From: Maribacter sp. ACAM166
Lineage (GTDB): Bacteria > Bacteroidota > Bacteroidia > Flavobacteriales > Flavobacteriaceae
Direction of reading: 5' to 3'
NCBI RefSeq assembly: GCF_005771495.1
Contig: NZ_VAUW01000036.1
Coordinates: 1-45,689 of the forward strand
Length of the DNA: 45,689 nucleotides
A program made the position numbers and the translations under genes. The notes below the pieces were generated by a model. The model did not search any database and had not been told where the DNA came from. It was given only the letters and a program-made list of their open reading frames with translations. This document shows positions 1 through 8,180 of the stretch, one piece after another; position 1 is the first letter of the stretch; the number at the start of each line of letters is the position of its first letter.

Positions 1-120
1 ATTACTGAAAAAAGAATAAAGGAAGTAGAAAGATTATTAAATTACAGACCTATTAGAAAGTTTAATTATAATAACCCAATTGAAGTCCTAAAAAATAAGT
101 GTGTTGCACTTATGGGTTGA
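1..120 (+). mobile_element. IS30-type transposase, C-terminal fragment (cut by window edge)
   Basis: Frame 1 is open from the first base to a TGA at 118-120 and encodes 39 residues. They include LLNYRPIRKFNYNNPIEVL, which fits the end of the IS30 transposase catalytic domain (typically LNxRPRKxLxxxTPxEV). The fragment carries the last part of the DDE fold, so the element body lies left of the window. The terminal inverted repeat, expected just after the stop, could not be identified without the other end. The element borders the small-RNA array at 205-683. The family call rests on motif memory over a short stretch, and whether the full element is intact cannot be seen. Confidence 0.65.
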
Positions 121-204
121 ACTCAGCATTCTTTTATTAATCAAAGTTGAAGTTAAACTACTAATGGTAGCTGGAAGAATAGGGGTAGTAAGCTGTAAGT
201 GGTG

Positions 205-279
205 TAAAATAAAAAGACGGAGCATAGCCCCGTCTTTTCCCCAAATCTTACCATGAACTTAACCTACTTATGCTATGGT
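205..279 (-). ncRNA. Candidate small RNA, tandem unit A
   Basis: Read on the minus strand, a TATATTTG box (284-291) is followed 4 nt later by a 41-nt sequence (279 to 239) and then a perfect terminator. The terminator has 12-bp arms at 227-238 and 212-223, one G-U pair, loop TAT, and a T-rich tail. The predicted RNA is about 70 nt. Its 5' end ACCAU can pair with AUGGU at RNA positions 26-30, leaving a roughly 20-nt loop. All 75 nt are identical to unit B (411-485). No open frame of useful length covers it. I see no TTG at the -33 position, so the promoter is only half supported. RNA identity and function are inferred. Confidence 0.6.
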
Positions 280-410
280 CCTCCAAATATATAGGTAGTT
301 AATGTTTTTAAGAAGGGAATCCGTTGAACGTCCTGAACATTAGTTGAAATACGAAGTAGGTAGGTTTTGAGTTATGTTGTTGAAAATCAAAGAAGAGAAC
401 GAATAGAATT

Positions 411-485
411 TAAAATAAAAAGACGGAGCATAGCCCCGTCTTTTCCCCAAATCTTACCATGAACTTAACCTACTTATGCTATGGT
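411..485 (-). ncRNA. Candidate small RNA, tandem unit B
   Basis: This is an exact 75-nt copy of unit A, displaced by 206 nt. On the minus strand a TATCTTTG box (490-497) lies 4 nt before the conserved ACCATAGC start, with a TTT at the -33 position. The 41-nt core runs 485 to 445 and the terminator arms are 433-444 and 418-429. The DNA between units A and B (280-410) is not similar to that between B and C (486-611), so the boundaries of conservation match the RNA unit rather than a whole-segment duplication. Function is unknown. Confidence 0.6.
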
Positions 486-611
486 TCTTCAAAGATAATA
501 GGGATTGTAATGACTAAAAAAGGTATTTGCTAAACTCCACTTAATAACGTCGAACGGAAGAATATGCAATGATTGTATTTTAAAGTATATAATTAGGAAA
601 GTAGTATAAAT

Positions 612-683
612 AAAAAAGGCGGAGAAATCTCCACCTTTTTTGCCCCAAATCTTACCATGAACTTAACCTACTTATGCTATGGT
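612..683 (-). ncRNA. Candidate small RNA, tandem unit C
   Basis: The 41-nt core (683 to 643) is identical to units A and B, but the terminator that follows is a different sequence with the same architecture. Its 13-bp arms (629-641 and 612-624) contain one U-G pair, with loop ATTT and a T6 tail. A conserved core with a sequence-divergent but structurally equivalent terminator is what is expected of an RNA gene. The upstream box is weaker (TACATTTA, 689-696, 5 nt before the core). The unit lies 105 nt beyond the purF stop and on the same strand, so it could also be reached by purF read-through. Confidence 0.58.
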
Positions 684-788
684 AAGTTTAAATGTAAAGC
701 GAGTTAGTTTATTTTGACTATTCAGTCGATGAAATACAAATTTCACCGACGAAATACATTTATTTTATATATTTCATCGAAAATCAGT

Positions 789-2687
789 TTAATAGGCTCG
801 TTTGTTATTCCCTTCGAAAAAATTAATAAAAGCTTTATTTACAACTCTATTTCCACCGGGTGTCGGATAATTTCCAGTGAAATACCAATCACCTAAATTC
901 TTAGGGCATGCCTGATGTAGACTTGAAATAGTTTGATAGATTATGCATACTTCGGCATTTATACCTTCAGGACTTAATAATTCGCCGATTTTTTTAGAAA
1001 TAAGTTTAGCAGAGAACGGCGTATAGAAGTCCTTGACATAATTCACTACATCTTTGTCTTTACTATTAACCTGAGTTAGACATTTTTGGTAAATCTCTTC
1101 TACTAAATGCATAGAGTCATTGTCTTCGTGTAGGGCCAAAGCTGCTTTAAAAGCGATAAAGTCTTCTAATTTAGCCATGTCAATGCCATAACAGTCAGGA
1201 TACCTTATTTGTGGTGCAGAAGAGACCACTATTATTTTCTTAGGTGATAGACGATCTAAAATCCCAAGAATACTTTTCTTAAGGGTAGTGCCTCTTACGA
1301 TACTATCATCTATGATCACAAGGTTATCTCCTTCTTTTACTGACCCATAAGTTATATCATACACATGAGCTACAAGATCGTCCCTGCTACTGTCTTGGGT
1401 AATAAACGTTCTAAGCTTAGCATCTTTTATGGCAACTTTTTCAATACGTGGGCGTACGTCTAAAATTTCATGCAATTGTTCACCTGTTATATTTGTACCT
1501 AATGCCAGTATCTGTTCTTCCTTTTTCTTGTTCAAATAGTTTTGAGCCTCCTTTACCATGCCGTAGAAAGAGGTTTCTGCTGTATTGGGAATAAAAGAGA
1601 ATACCGTATTCTTGATATCTTCGTCTATGGATTCTAAGATTTGAGGAAAAACCAGTTTACCTAAAGCTTTACGTTCTTGGTAAATTTCTTTGTCACTTCC
1701 TCTTGAGAAATAGATACGTTCAAAAGAACAAGCTTTCCGTTCTTTTGGTTCTTGAATTTGTTTGATGGCACTAGTACCATCCTTTTTGATTATGATGGCG
1801 CAACCAGGGTCCAATTCCTTCACTTCCTCATAAGGTACATTGAAAACAGTTTGAATAGCAGGTCTTTCTGAAGCTACTACAACCACTTCATCATCCTTAT
1901 AATAATATGCCGGTCGAATTCCACTTGGATCTCGTAATACAAACGCATCACCATGGCCTAACAAACCTGCCATGGCATAGCCGCCATCAAAGTTCTTAGC
2001 GGCCCTTCTTAAAATTTTAGAAACTTTTAATCGTTCAGCAATTATAGGTGAAGCTTGTTGTTTGGTATATCCCTCCTTTTTGATTTGTTTGTACAATTTA
2101 GCGACGGCGTCATCCAAGAAATGACCAATTTTTTCCATTACGGTAACAGTATCCGCCATTTCTTTGGGATGCTGTCCCAATTGAATTAAATTATCGAACA
2201 GTTCGTGCACATTGGTCATGTTGAAATTACCTGCAACGATAAGGTTACGGTGCATCCAGTTATTTTGTCTTATAAATGGATGAACACTTTCTATACTGTT
2301 TTTTCCAAAAGTTCCATAACGCACATGACCTAAAAGTAGTTCTCCTATATAGGGTATGTTCTTTTTCTGCAATGCGACATCGTCCTCATATTCAGGATGC
2401 TCTTTCAGCTCTTTATTTATACGGTCATTAATTTGGGCAAAAATATTCTGTATGGGTTGTTGCTCGCATGATCGAACACGGCTCATGTATCGTTCACCTG
2501 CTTTTACATCTAATTTAATGCTAGCAAAACCTGCACCATCTTGGCCTCGATTGTGCTGTTTTTCCATCATTAAATACATTTTATTTACACCATAAAATGC
2601 TGTTCCATACTTTTCCTTGTAATACTCTAATGGCTTTAAAAGCCGTATTACAGAAATACCACATTCATGCTTAATAGCGTCACTCAT
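789..2687 (-). CDS. purF: Amidophosphoribosyltransferase (PurF)
   Basis: This enzyme catalyses the first committed step of purine synthesis: PRPP plus glutamine gives 5-phosphoribosylamine. The N-terminal class II glutaminase begins after an 8-residue leader, with the nucleophile Cys9 in HECGISVIR, and contains NRGQDGAGF. The C-terminal half has the PRPP-binding loop LVIIDDSIVRGTT. At 632 residues it is longer than the roughly 500-residue E. coli form; I believe the longer form is usual in Bacteroidota. The ATG start at 2685-2687 places Cys9 as expected for a short propeptide. It lies 44 nt downstream of a PfkB kinase, separated by a terminator. purN sits on the same strand at 4394-4969. Confidence 0.93.
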   Translation of the reverse strand: MSDAIKHECGISVIRLLKPLEYYKEKYGTAFYGVNKMYLMMEKQHNRGQDGAGFASIKLDVKAGERYMSRVRSCEQQPIQNIFAQINDRINKELKEHPEYEDDVALQKKNIPYIGELLLGHVRYGTFGKNSIESVHPFIRQNNWMHRNLIVAGNFNMTNVHELFDNLIQLGQHPKEMADTVTVMEKIGHFLDDAVAKLYKQIKKEGYTKQQASPIIAERLKVSKILRRAAKNFDGGYAMAGLLGHGDAFVLRDPSGIRPAYYYKDDEVVVVASERPAIQTVFNVPYEEVKELDPGCAIIIKKDGTSAIKQIQEPKERKACSFERIYFSRGSDKEIYQERKALGKLVFPQILESIDEDIKNTVFSFIPNTAETSFYGMVKEAQNYLNKKKEEQILALGTNITGEQLHEILDVRPRIEKVAIKDAKLRTFITQDSSRDDLVAHVYDITYGSVKEGDNLVIIDDSIVRGTTLKKSILGILDRLSPKKIIVVSSAPQIRYPDCYGIDMAKLEDFIAFKAALALHEDNDSMHLVEEIYQKCLTQVNSKDKDVVNYVKDFYTPFSAKLISKKIGELLSPEGINAEVCIIYQTISSLHQACPKNLGDWYFTGNYPTPGGNRVVNKAFINFFEGNNKRAY

Positions 2688-2700
2688 TACTTTTGGTATT

Positions 2701-2727
2701 AAAAAAACCCCAAAAATTTGGGGCTAG
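2701..2727 (-). terminator. Intrinsic terminator after the PfkB gene
   Basis: On the minus strand CCCCAAATTTTTGGGG is followed by seven T residues, directly after the PfkB stop and before purF. It would separate the two genes or act as a partial terminator, with read-through feeding purF. Confidence 0.75.
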
Positions 2728-2731
2728 GGGT

Positions 2732-3658
2732 TTATTGTAATTCAATATCAAACTGGGTCAATTTTTTAAACTGACGCAGCCTTTCCTTAATTTCCTTATG
2801 ATTTAGTTTGAGCATTCTTTCTGTGCCAAATTTTTCAACACTGAACGAAGCTAAATTAGACCCATGAATAACAGCTTTCTTCATATTCTCAAAAGAACTA
2901 TCATCACTGGCCGCCAAATAACCTGCGAAACCTCCTGCAAATGTATCACCAGCACCAGTAGGGTCAAAAACTTCTTCTAGCGGCAAAGCAGGAGCGAAGA
3001 AAATTTGCTCTTCATGAAATAATAAAGCGCCATGTTCTCCTTTTTTGATAACCACATAGTTGGGGCCCATTTTAAAAATTTTCTGCGCAGCCTTAACCAA
3101 AGAATACTCTTGGGTCAATTGTCTGGCTTCCTCATCATTAATAGTTAATACATCGATATGCTCAATAACTTCCATTAATTCATCCAAAGCATTGTCCATC
3201 CAAAAATTCATGGTGTCCAATATGATAAGTTTCGGTCGTTTTTTTAATTGATTAATTACACTTAATTGAACATATGGGTGAAGATTTCCCAACATAACTA
3301 CATCGGCATCATTATAATCTTCTGGCACAACGGGTTTGAAGTCGGCCAATACATTCAAATCTGTAGTCAATGTATCCCTTGTGTTTAGGTCGTTATGGTA
3401 TTTGCCTTTCCAAAAGAAAGTTTTACCACCTTTCACTATCTCAAGCCCAGAGATGTTTATGTTTCTGTCCGTTAAAATATCTAAATATTTTTGAGGAAAA
3501 TCTTCTCCAACAACAGAAATAATCGCTGAATCTATGTCAAATTGTGAAGCTGCCAACCCAATAAATGTAGCGGCGCCGCCCAATATCTTATCAGTTTTGC
3601 CAAATGGTGTTTCGATGGCATCAAAAGCAACGGTTCCTACGATTAAAAGTTTGCCCAT
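2732..3658 (-). CDS. PfkB-family carbohydrate/nucleoside kinase
   Basis: This is a ribokinase-like ATP-dependent kinase of 308 residues, the usual family length. The N-terminal glycine pair lies in KILGGAATF (about 25-32). The C-terminal signature DPTGAGDTFAGGF holds the anion hole and the catalytic base Asp238. The substrate cannot be read from the sequence. The nearby purF might suggest a nucleoside or ribose substrate, but this is weak. A perfect TATATTTG box 23 nt upstream of the ATG marks its promoter. It is distinct from the fructokinase at 37611-38555, which is a different PfkB subfamily. Confidence 0.85.
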   Translation of the reverse strand: MGKLLIVGTVAFDAIETPFGKTDKILGGAATFIGLAASQFDIDSAIISVVGEDFPQKYLDILTDRNINISGLEIVKGGKTFFWKGKYHNDLNTRDTLTTDLNVLADFKPVVPEDYNDADVVMLGNLHPYVQLSVINQLKKRPKLIILDTMNFWMDNALDELMEVIEHIDVLTINDEEARQLTQEYSLVKAAQKIFKMGPNYVVIKKGEHGALLFHEEQIFFAPALPLEEVFDPTGAGDTFAGGFAGYLAASDDSSFENMKKAVIHGSNLASFSVEKFGTERMLKLNHKEIKERLRQFKKLTQFDIELQ

Positions 3659-3680
3659 AAAAATGAAAAAATTTAGGATG

Positions 3681-3711
3681 CAAATATAACGTTTTGATAA
3701 GCGAATTAAAA
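3681..3711 (-). promoter_or_regulatory. Promoter of the PfkB gene
   Basis: On the minus strand TATATTTG (3681-3688) matches the Bacteroidota -7 consensus exactly. A TTT lies 20 nt upstream (3709-3711), where TTTG is expected. The ATG is at 3658. Confidence 0.55.
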
Positions 3712-3761
3712 TGGTTTAACAAATACTGATTGGAATAATTGTTAAAAGGGTGGCTATGAAA

Positions 3762-4394
3762 CTACTTCCTTCCAAAATCGGCAGGAATTTCCCCCCAAGC
3801 CTTGGTTTCCCATTTTACGATGGGTGTGTTGTTCTGATTTTCTTTCAACCATTCAACAGCTCGTCGTATGAGTTCGAATAGGTTTTTGTTTTTGGCAGAC
3901 TCAACTAGTTTCGTATTGCAATTTTTTTTTCGAACCCAACTCATGGCTGTGCGAGAATCTGTATAAATAAAACGGTCACTATTCCGTTCTTTTAAAAAGG
4001 CGAGTCCGTGTACAATGGCCAAAAATTCACCAATGTTGTTAGTGCCTTGCGGAAATGGACCTTGTCTGAATAATTTTTTACCCGTTTTGGTGTCTACACC
4101 TTGATACTCCATTATTCCCGGATTCCCACTTGATGCGGCATCTACTGAAATGGAATGGTCATTAGGTAATCCGATTTTTATAAGTTCTTCTTTTGAAAGG
4201 GAAGATGTTTTTTTCTTTCCTTTATAGTCTGCATAACTCCCATCATAACCCTTTTTGGCACCATCAAAGCTTTCAAAAGATTTATACTCAGCTCCGGCAT
4301 AACCAGAAATCGCCGCTTTACACGTTGACCAAGAATCATAAATACCTGGTCGTTTTCCTTTCCAGACTACATAAAATTTTCCCTTTTTCGCCAT
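3762..4394 (-). CDS. Viroplasmin-domain ribonuclease H
   Basis: The protein degrades the RNA strand of RNA:DNA hybrids. Residues 6-50 form a viroplasmin/hybrid-binding domain (KFYVVWKGKRPGIYDSW), as in eukaryotic-type RNase H1. Residues about 80-210 form the RNase H fold with a full acidic set: Asp85 (SVDAASSG), Glu123 (IGEFLAI), Asp146 (YTDSRTA) and Asp206 near the C-terminus. The 210-residue length fits this bacterial subfamily. Its ATG overlaps the purN stop (TAATG), so it is translationally coupled to purN. I know of no functional link to purine synthesis. Confidence 0.9.
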   Translation of the reverse strand: MAKKGKFYVVWKGKRPGIYDSWSTCKAAISGYAGAEYKSFESFDGAKKGYDGSYADYKGKKKTSSLSKEELIKIGLPNDHSISVDAASSGNPGIMEYQGVDTKTGKKLFRQGPFPQGTNNIGEFLAIVHGLAFLKERNSDRFIYTDSRTAMSWVRKKNCNTKLVESAKNKNLFELIRRAVEWLKENQNNTPIVKWETKAWGEIPADFGRK

Positions 4395-4969
4395 TATTGC
4401 TTTAGTAATATGTTGTCAATAACCTTAGGGAAATACTCGTATTCTAGTTGATGTACTTTTGAAGCAATATCATCGGCACTATCTTTTACATTAATAGAAG
4501 TTTTTGCTTGATGAATAATAGCACCTTCATCATAATTTGCATTTACATAATGAATAGTAATACCGGTTTCTGATTCTTTATTATCCAATACTGCAGTATG
4601 AACATTCATGCCATACATTCCCTTTCCTCCATATTTTGGTAATAGGGCAGGATGTATGTTTATGATTCTATTTGGAAATGCACTGGTAATGGGTTCGGGA
4701 ATTTTCAAAAGAAAACCAGCTAAAACAATAAGGTCTGGGTCAAGAGATTGCAGTAATTTTAATATAAAATCACTTTTTAAAAACGCTTGACGGTTAAAAA
4801 AAAGAGCGTTTATATCAAGTCTATTACAACGTTCTATGACTTTGGCATCGCTTTTGTTAGTTAATACACAGGATATAGTAACGTCCTTTCGGAATTTAAA
4901 ATAGTTGGCAATGTTTTCAACATTAGACCCAGAACCTGAGGCAAAAAGTATAATTTGTTTGGTTTTCAA
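4394..4969 (-). CDS. purN: Phosphoribosylglycinamide formyltransferase (PurN)
   Basis: PurN transfers a formyl group from 10-formyl-tetrahydrofolate to GAR in purine synthesis. The phosphate-binding loop FASGSGSNVENI is at 9-20, and the catalytic triad is Asn104 and His106 (NIHPALLP) plus Asp147 (NYDEGAI). The length is normal (191 residues). The only start that gives the normal N-terminus is TTG at 4967-4969; the frame closes five codons upstream and has no ATG. A weak start may hold PurN low. It heads a two-gene unit with the RNase H gene and is divergent from acpP across 290 nt. Confidence 0.92.
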   Translation of the reverse strand: MKTKQIILFASGSGSNVENIANYFKFRKDVTISCVLTNKSDAKVIERCNRLDINALFFNRQAFLKSDFILKLLQSLDPDLIVLAGFLLKIPEPITSAFPNRIINIHPALLPKYGGKGMYGMNVHTAVLDNKESETGITIHYVNANYDEGAIIHQAKTSINVKDSADDIASKVHQLEYEYFPKVIDNILLKQ

Positions 4970-5259
4970 TAGAAGTGGTCTTTAAAAGAGGGCAAAACAA
5001 TGATTTAAATTCGGCTTAAAAAAAGTAAATAAAAAGCTTGTCAGCATTTAGAAAAAAACGATTATCATTTATAATTCTAATAACTCACCACTTTTCAATA
5101 CCCTTTTCAACGTTACCGAAACAAAATATTAACAGGGTAAAATTACAGCACTTGTCTTTAATTTCATTAAATTACAATACATTTTAACGACAATTAGTGT
5201 AATTAAACCAAAGTTTTTTATTTTTACCAACAATTTAAATTTTTAAAACAAATATTATT

Positions 5260-5493
5260 ATGTCAGACATTGCATCAAGAGTTAAAGCTATCATCGTTGA
5301 TAAATTAGGAGTTGATGAAAACGAAGTGGTAACGGAAGCTAGCTTTACTAACGATTTAGGGGCAGATTCATTGGACACAGTTGAGTTGATAATGGAGTTC
5401 GAAAAAGAATTTGATATTCAAATTCCAGACGATCAAGCCGAAAATATCGCAACTGTTGGTCAAGCCATCAGCTATATAGAAGAAGCGAAGTAA
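5260..5493 (+). CDS. acpP: Acyl carrier protein
   Basis: This small acidic protein carries growing acyl chains on a 4'-phosphopantetheine arm. Ser37 in the DSL motif ([10 protein letters not shown]) is the attachment site, and the 77-residue length is standard. The ATG follows an A/T-rich leader without a Shine-Dalgarno. It is first in an acpP-fabF-rnc order that is widely conserved in bacteria. A terminator after its stop (5521-5561) would let acpP mRNA exceed fabF, matching the high need for ACP. A promoter could lie near 5219-5226 (TATTTTTA), but the match is poor. Confidence 0.97.
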   Translation: MSDIASRVKAIIVDKLGVDENEVVTEASFTNDLGADSLDTVELIMEFEKEFDIQIPDDQAENIATVGQAISYIEEAK

Positions 5494-5520
5494 AATCATG
5501 GATTCTTAAATAGAATTCAT

Positions 5521-5561
5521 ATTATCCATGTGGTAAATGCTCCGCATGGATAATTTTTTTT
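5521..5561 (+). terminator. Terminator between acpP and fabF
   Basis: ATTATCCATG (5521-5530) pairs with CATGGATAAT (5545-5554) and is followed by a run of seven T residues. It is probably leaky, since fabF 40 nt downstream shows no clear promoter of its own. Confidence 0.8.
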
Positions 5562-5601
5562 AATTTACGCTTGGTTTAGATTTAAACAAATAATAAGTTA
5601 A

Positions 5602-6852
5602 ATGCAGTTAAAGCGAGTTGTAGTTACAGGATTGGGGGCACTTACCCCAATAGGTAATAATATTGAGGAATATTGGGATGCGTTAGTTAGCGGTAAAAGC
5701 GGCTCGGCACCTATAACGTATTACGATACAGAAAAATTCAAAGTAAAATTCGCTTGTGAGTTAAAAAACTACAATATAGAAGATTATTTTGAAAGAAAGG
5801 AAGGGCGCAAGCTAGATAGATTTGCGCAGTATGCGCTAGTATCTTCTGATGAGGCCATTCTTGATTCCAAATTAGATTTGGATAAAGTCGATAAATTTCG
5901 TGTTGGAGTTATTTGGGGAGCAGGAATTGGAGGTTTGGAAACTTTTCAGAACGAAGTGATGAATTTTGCCAATGGAGATGGTACACCCAGATTCAACCCA
6001 TTCTTTATCCCAAAGATGATTGCAGATATTGCTCCAGGAAACATTTCCATTAAGCATGGTTTTATGGGGCCTAATTATACTACTGTTTCTGCTTGCGCCT
6101 CATCGGCGAACGCAATGATAGATGCCTTGAACTATATACGATTAGGACATTGCGATGTGATTGTGACAGGAGGTAGTGAGGCTGCAGTGACTATTGCAGG
6201 TATGGGTGGCTTCGGCGCTATGCACGCATTATCTACTAGAAATGAAAGTCCGGAGTCAGCTTCCAGACCTTTTGATGCAACCCGAGATGGTTTCGTTTTA
6301 GGAGAAGGTGCAGGAGCGTTGATTCTAGAGGAATATGAGCATGCCATAGCAAGGGGGGCAAAGATTTATGCAGAGGTAGCAGGTGGCGGAATGTCAAGTG
6401 ATGCCTATCATATGACGGCTCCACACCCAGATGGTATTGGAGTAGTGCGAGTAATGGAGAATTGTCTTAGGGATGCAGGTTTATCCATAGAAGATGTTGA
6501 TGCCATTAATACGCACGGTACTTCGACACCTTTAGGAGATGTTGCGGAACTTAAAGCCATAACCAAAGTATTTGGAGAACATGCTAAGAATATAAATATT
6601 AATTCTACAAAATCTATGACTGGGCATCTATTGGGTGCAGCAGGAGCTATTGAATCCATCGCCTCTATTTTGGCTATGGAACATGGTATCGTGCCGCCTA
6701 CAATTAATCATACCACGGTAGATGAAAATATTGACCCTAGTTTAAACCTTACGTTGAACAAGGCACAGAAACGAGATGTGAAAGTGGCTATGAGTAATAC
6801 GTTTGGTTTTGGAGGCCATAACGCTTGTGTAGTTTTTAAAAAATTAGATTAA
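5602..6852 (+). CDS. fabF: Beta-ketoacyl-ACP synthase II (FabF)
   Basis: FabF elongates acyl-ACP by condensation with malonyl-ACP in type II fatty acid synthesis. The Cys-His-His triad is complete: Cys165 in SACASSAN, His305 in THGTSTPLGD and His342 in MTGHLLGAAG. At 416 residues it has family length. Its partner acpP lies immediately upstream and rnc starts 9 nt after its stop, so fabF and rnc are cotranscribed. FabF rather than FabB follows from the His-His active site motifs and operon position. Confidence 0.96.
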   Translation: MQLKRVVVTGLGALTPIGNNIEEYWDALVSGKSGSAPITYYDTEKFKVKFACELKNYNIEDYFERKEGRKLDRFAQYALVSSDEAILDSKLDLDKVDKFRVGVIWGAGIGGLETFQNEVMNFANGDGTPRFNPFFIPKMIADIAPGNISIKHGFMGPNYTTVSACASSANAMIDALNYIRLGHCDVIVTGGSEAAVTIAGMGGFGAMHALSTRNESPESASRPFDATRDGFVLGEGAGALILEEYEHAIARGAKIYAEVAGGGMSSDAYHMTAPHPDGIGVVRVMENCLRDAGLSIEDVDAINTHGTSTPLGDVAELKAITKVFGEHAKNININSTKSMTGHLLGAAGAIESIASILAMEHGIVPPTINHTTVDENIDPSLNLTLNKAQKRDVKVAMSNTFGFGGHNACVVFKKLD

Positions 6853-6861
6853 TTTAATTTT

Positions 6862-7596
6862 ATGTCCTTTTCCACAAAATTTTTTAATTCCCATCCGAAA
6901 GAGGATGGGAATTTTTTTTTGGGAATAACCAAGATTTTAGGATTCAAACCAAAAACACTATCCTTATATAAAAAGGCCTTCCTACATAGATCAATGAATC
7001 AAAAGGATACTAAGGGGAATGCGATGAATTATGAACGTTTAGAGTTTTTAGGAGATTCTATGCTAGGCACCATAATTTCGAAGCACCTTTATAGTGAAGT
7101 GCCCGAAGGAGATGAAGGTTACTTAACTAAAATGCGTTCTAAAATTGTGAGTAGAGAGCATCTAAACGAGCTTGGTAAAGATTTGGGATTGATTAATTAT
7201 GTTGAAAGTAGAATACCCAAATCACATTTTGGGCAAAATATTCACGGTAATGTTTTTGAAGCTTTGGTAGGTGCAATATATCTTGATCGGGGGTATAATT
7301 ATTGTGAAAAATTCATTCGAAAAAGGGTGATTGAACCTTATGTAGATATTGAGCAATTAGAAGGTAGAGTAATAAGTTATAAGAGTTTGGTAATAGAGTG
7401 GTGCCAAAAGCAGAAAAAGTCTTTTGACTTCAATGTTTATGAGGATACAGGTAATGACGCCTTAAAACATTTCGCTGTTAAACTTTCTATTGGGGGTAGT
7501 GTTGTTGCTAAAGCAAGAGCTACTTCAAAGAAGAAAGCAGAAGAAAGAGCTTCTAAAAGGGCATTCTTTGCACTTCAAGATAAAATGGAGAACTAA
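6862..7596 (+). CDS. rnc: Ribonuclease III
   Basis: RNase III is the double-stranded RNA endonuclease that processes rRNA and regulates mRNA. The signature RLEFLGDSML (59-68) supplies Glu61 and Asp65, and VFEALVGAIYLD supplies Glu133. The residue aligned with E. coli Asp114 is Asn130, a substitution I believe is frequent in Bacteroidota. A double-stranded RNA-binding domain occupies about 173-241 and ends in the lysine-rich helix ATSKKKAEERASKRA. The 244-residue length is normal. Confidence 0.93.
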   Translation: MSFSTKFFNSHPKEDGNFFLGITKILGFKPKTLSLYKKAFLHRSMNQKDTKGNAMNYERLEFLGDSMLGTIISKHLYSEVPEGDEGYLTKMRSKIVSREHLNELGKDLGLINYVESRIPKSHFGQNIHGNVFEALVGAIYLDRGYNYCEKFIRKRVIEPYVDIEQLEGRVISYKSLVIEWCQKQKKSFDFNVYEDTGNDALKHFAVKLSIGGSVVAKARATSKKKAEERASKRAFFALQDKMEN

Positions 7597-7713
7597 TCCT
7601 ACTTTAGAAAATTGCAAAATGCTAACATTTTAATAATTCTTGTAGTGTTGATATCAATTTAGGAAACTAGGCTTTATAGCTTAGAAGTTCTATATTTACC
7701 CTTTTCTTGGAGT

Positions 7714-8178
7714 ATGGCAGCTATTTATAAAATAAATGATGATTTTTATGATGAATCTTTTGTTTTGATAGCTTTGCATACTACGTTAGATGATTATGCT
7801 TTGGTGTATGGATTAAACCAAAGTATCAAATCAAAATTTAAAAGAGCTAAGGAAAATTTTAATCTCGCTGAAAATAAATCGTTCCCAATTTTTGAATGGG
7901 ATGATGAATTTCATGGTATGTATTGGGTACTTGTGGCAAACCACAGTAGTGAACAAGAACTTATCGCCAATAATGATTTATTTCAGAACGAATCAATATA
8001 TACTAAGCCAAGGCTTATCCCAGAATACAAGGATGTTGATTATCTATTAAAAATAGAAACAGAAAAGGAGATTGAAACAAATTCGATAATTAAAAATATA
8101 CTTATGTTGCCAAGAGTAATGGCAGCTTATGAAATAAGTACAGATAAACTGAAATCAAAGAACAATTTAATATTTTAA
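7714..8178 (+). CDS. IPExxxVDY family protein
   Basis: This 154-residue protein contains IPEYKDVDYLLKI, the motif that names the IPExxxVDY family of Bacteroidota. Its function is not established. It is acidic and predicted soluble, with no signal peptide or membrane span. Its stop is 2 nt before the pyk start, so the two are cotranscribed; the pairing suggests a housekeeping role but proves none. A TATATTTA box at about 7690 could be its promoter, although no TTG lies at the right distance. Confidence 0.85.
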   Translation: MAAIYKINDDFYDESFVLIALHTTLDDYALVYGLNQSIKSKFKRAKENFNLAENKSFPIFEWDDEFHGMYWVLVANHSSEQELIANNDLFQNESIYTKPRLIPEYKDVDYLLKIETEKEIETNSIIKNILMLPRVMAAYEISTDKLKSKNNLIF

Positions 8179-8180
8179 AA

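Noticed and set aside
205..683. The repeat units as integron attC sites
   Set aside because: The core does contain ACTTAAC/GTTAAGT, which fits the attC core pattern, but only one such site occurs per unit with no opposing core. The spacers hold no cassette genes and no integrase is visible.
205..683. The three repeats as a CRISPR array
   Set aside because: There are only three units with spacers of about 125-130 nt, each with its own terminator, and no cas genes are in the window.
714..896. Short plus-strand open frame of 60 codons
   Set aside because: It overlaps the 3' end of purF on the opposite strand and has no features of its own.
5219..5226. TATTTTTA as the acpP promoter -7 box
   Set aside because: One key base is missing and no TTG lies 19-20 nt upstream, so I did not list it as a feature.
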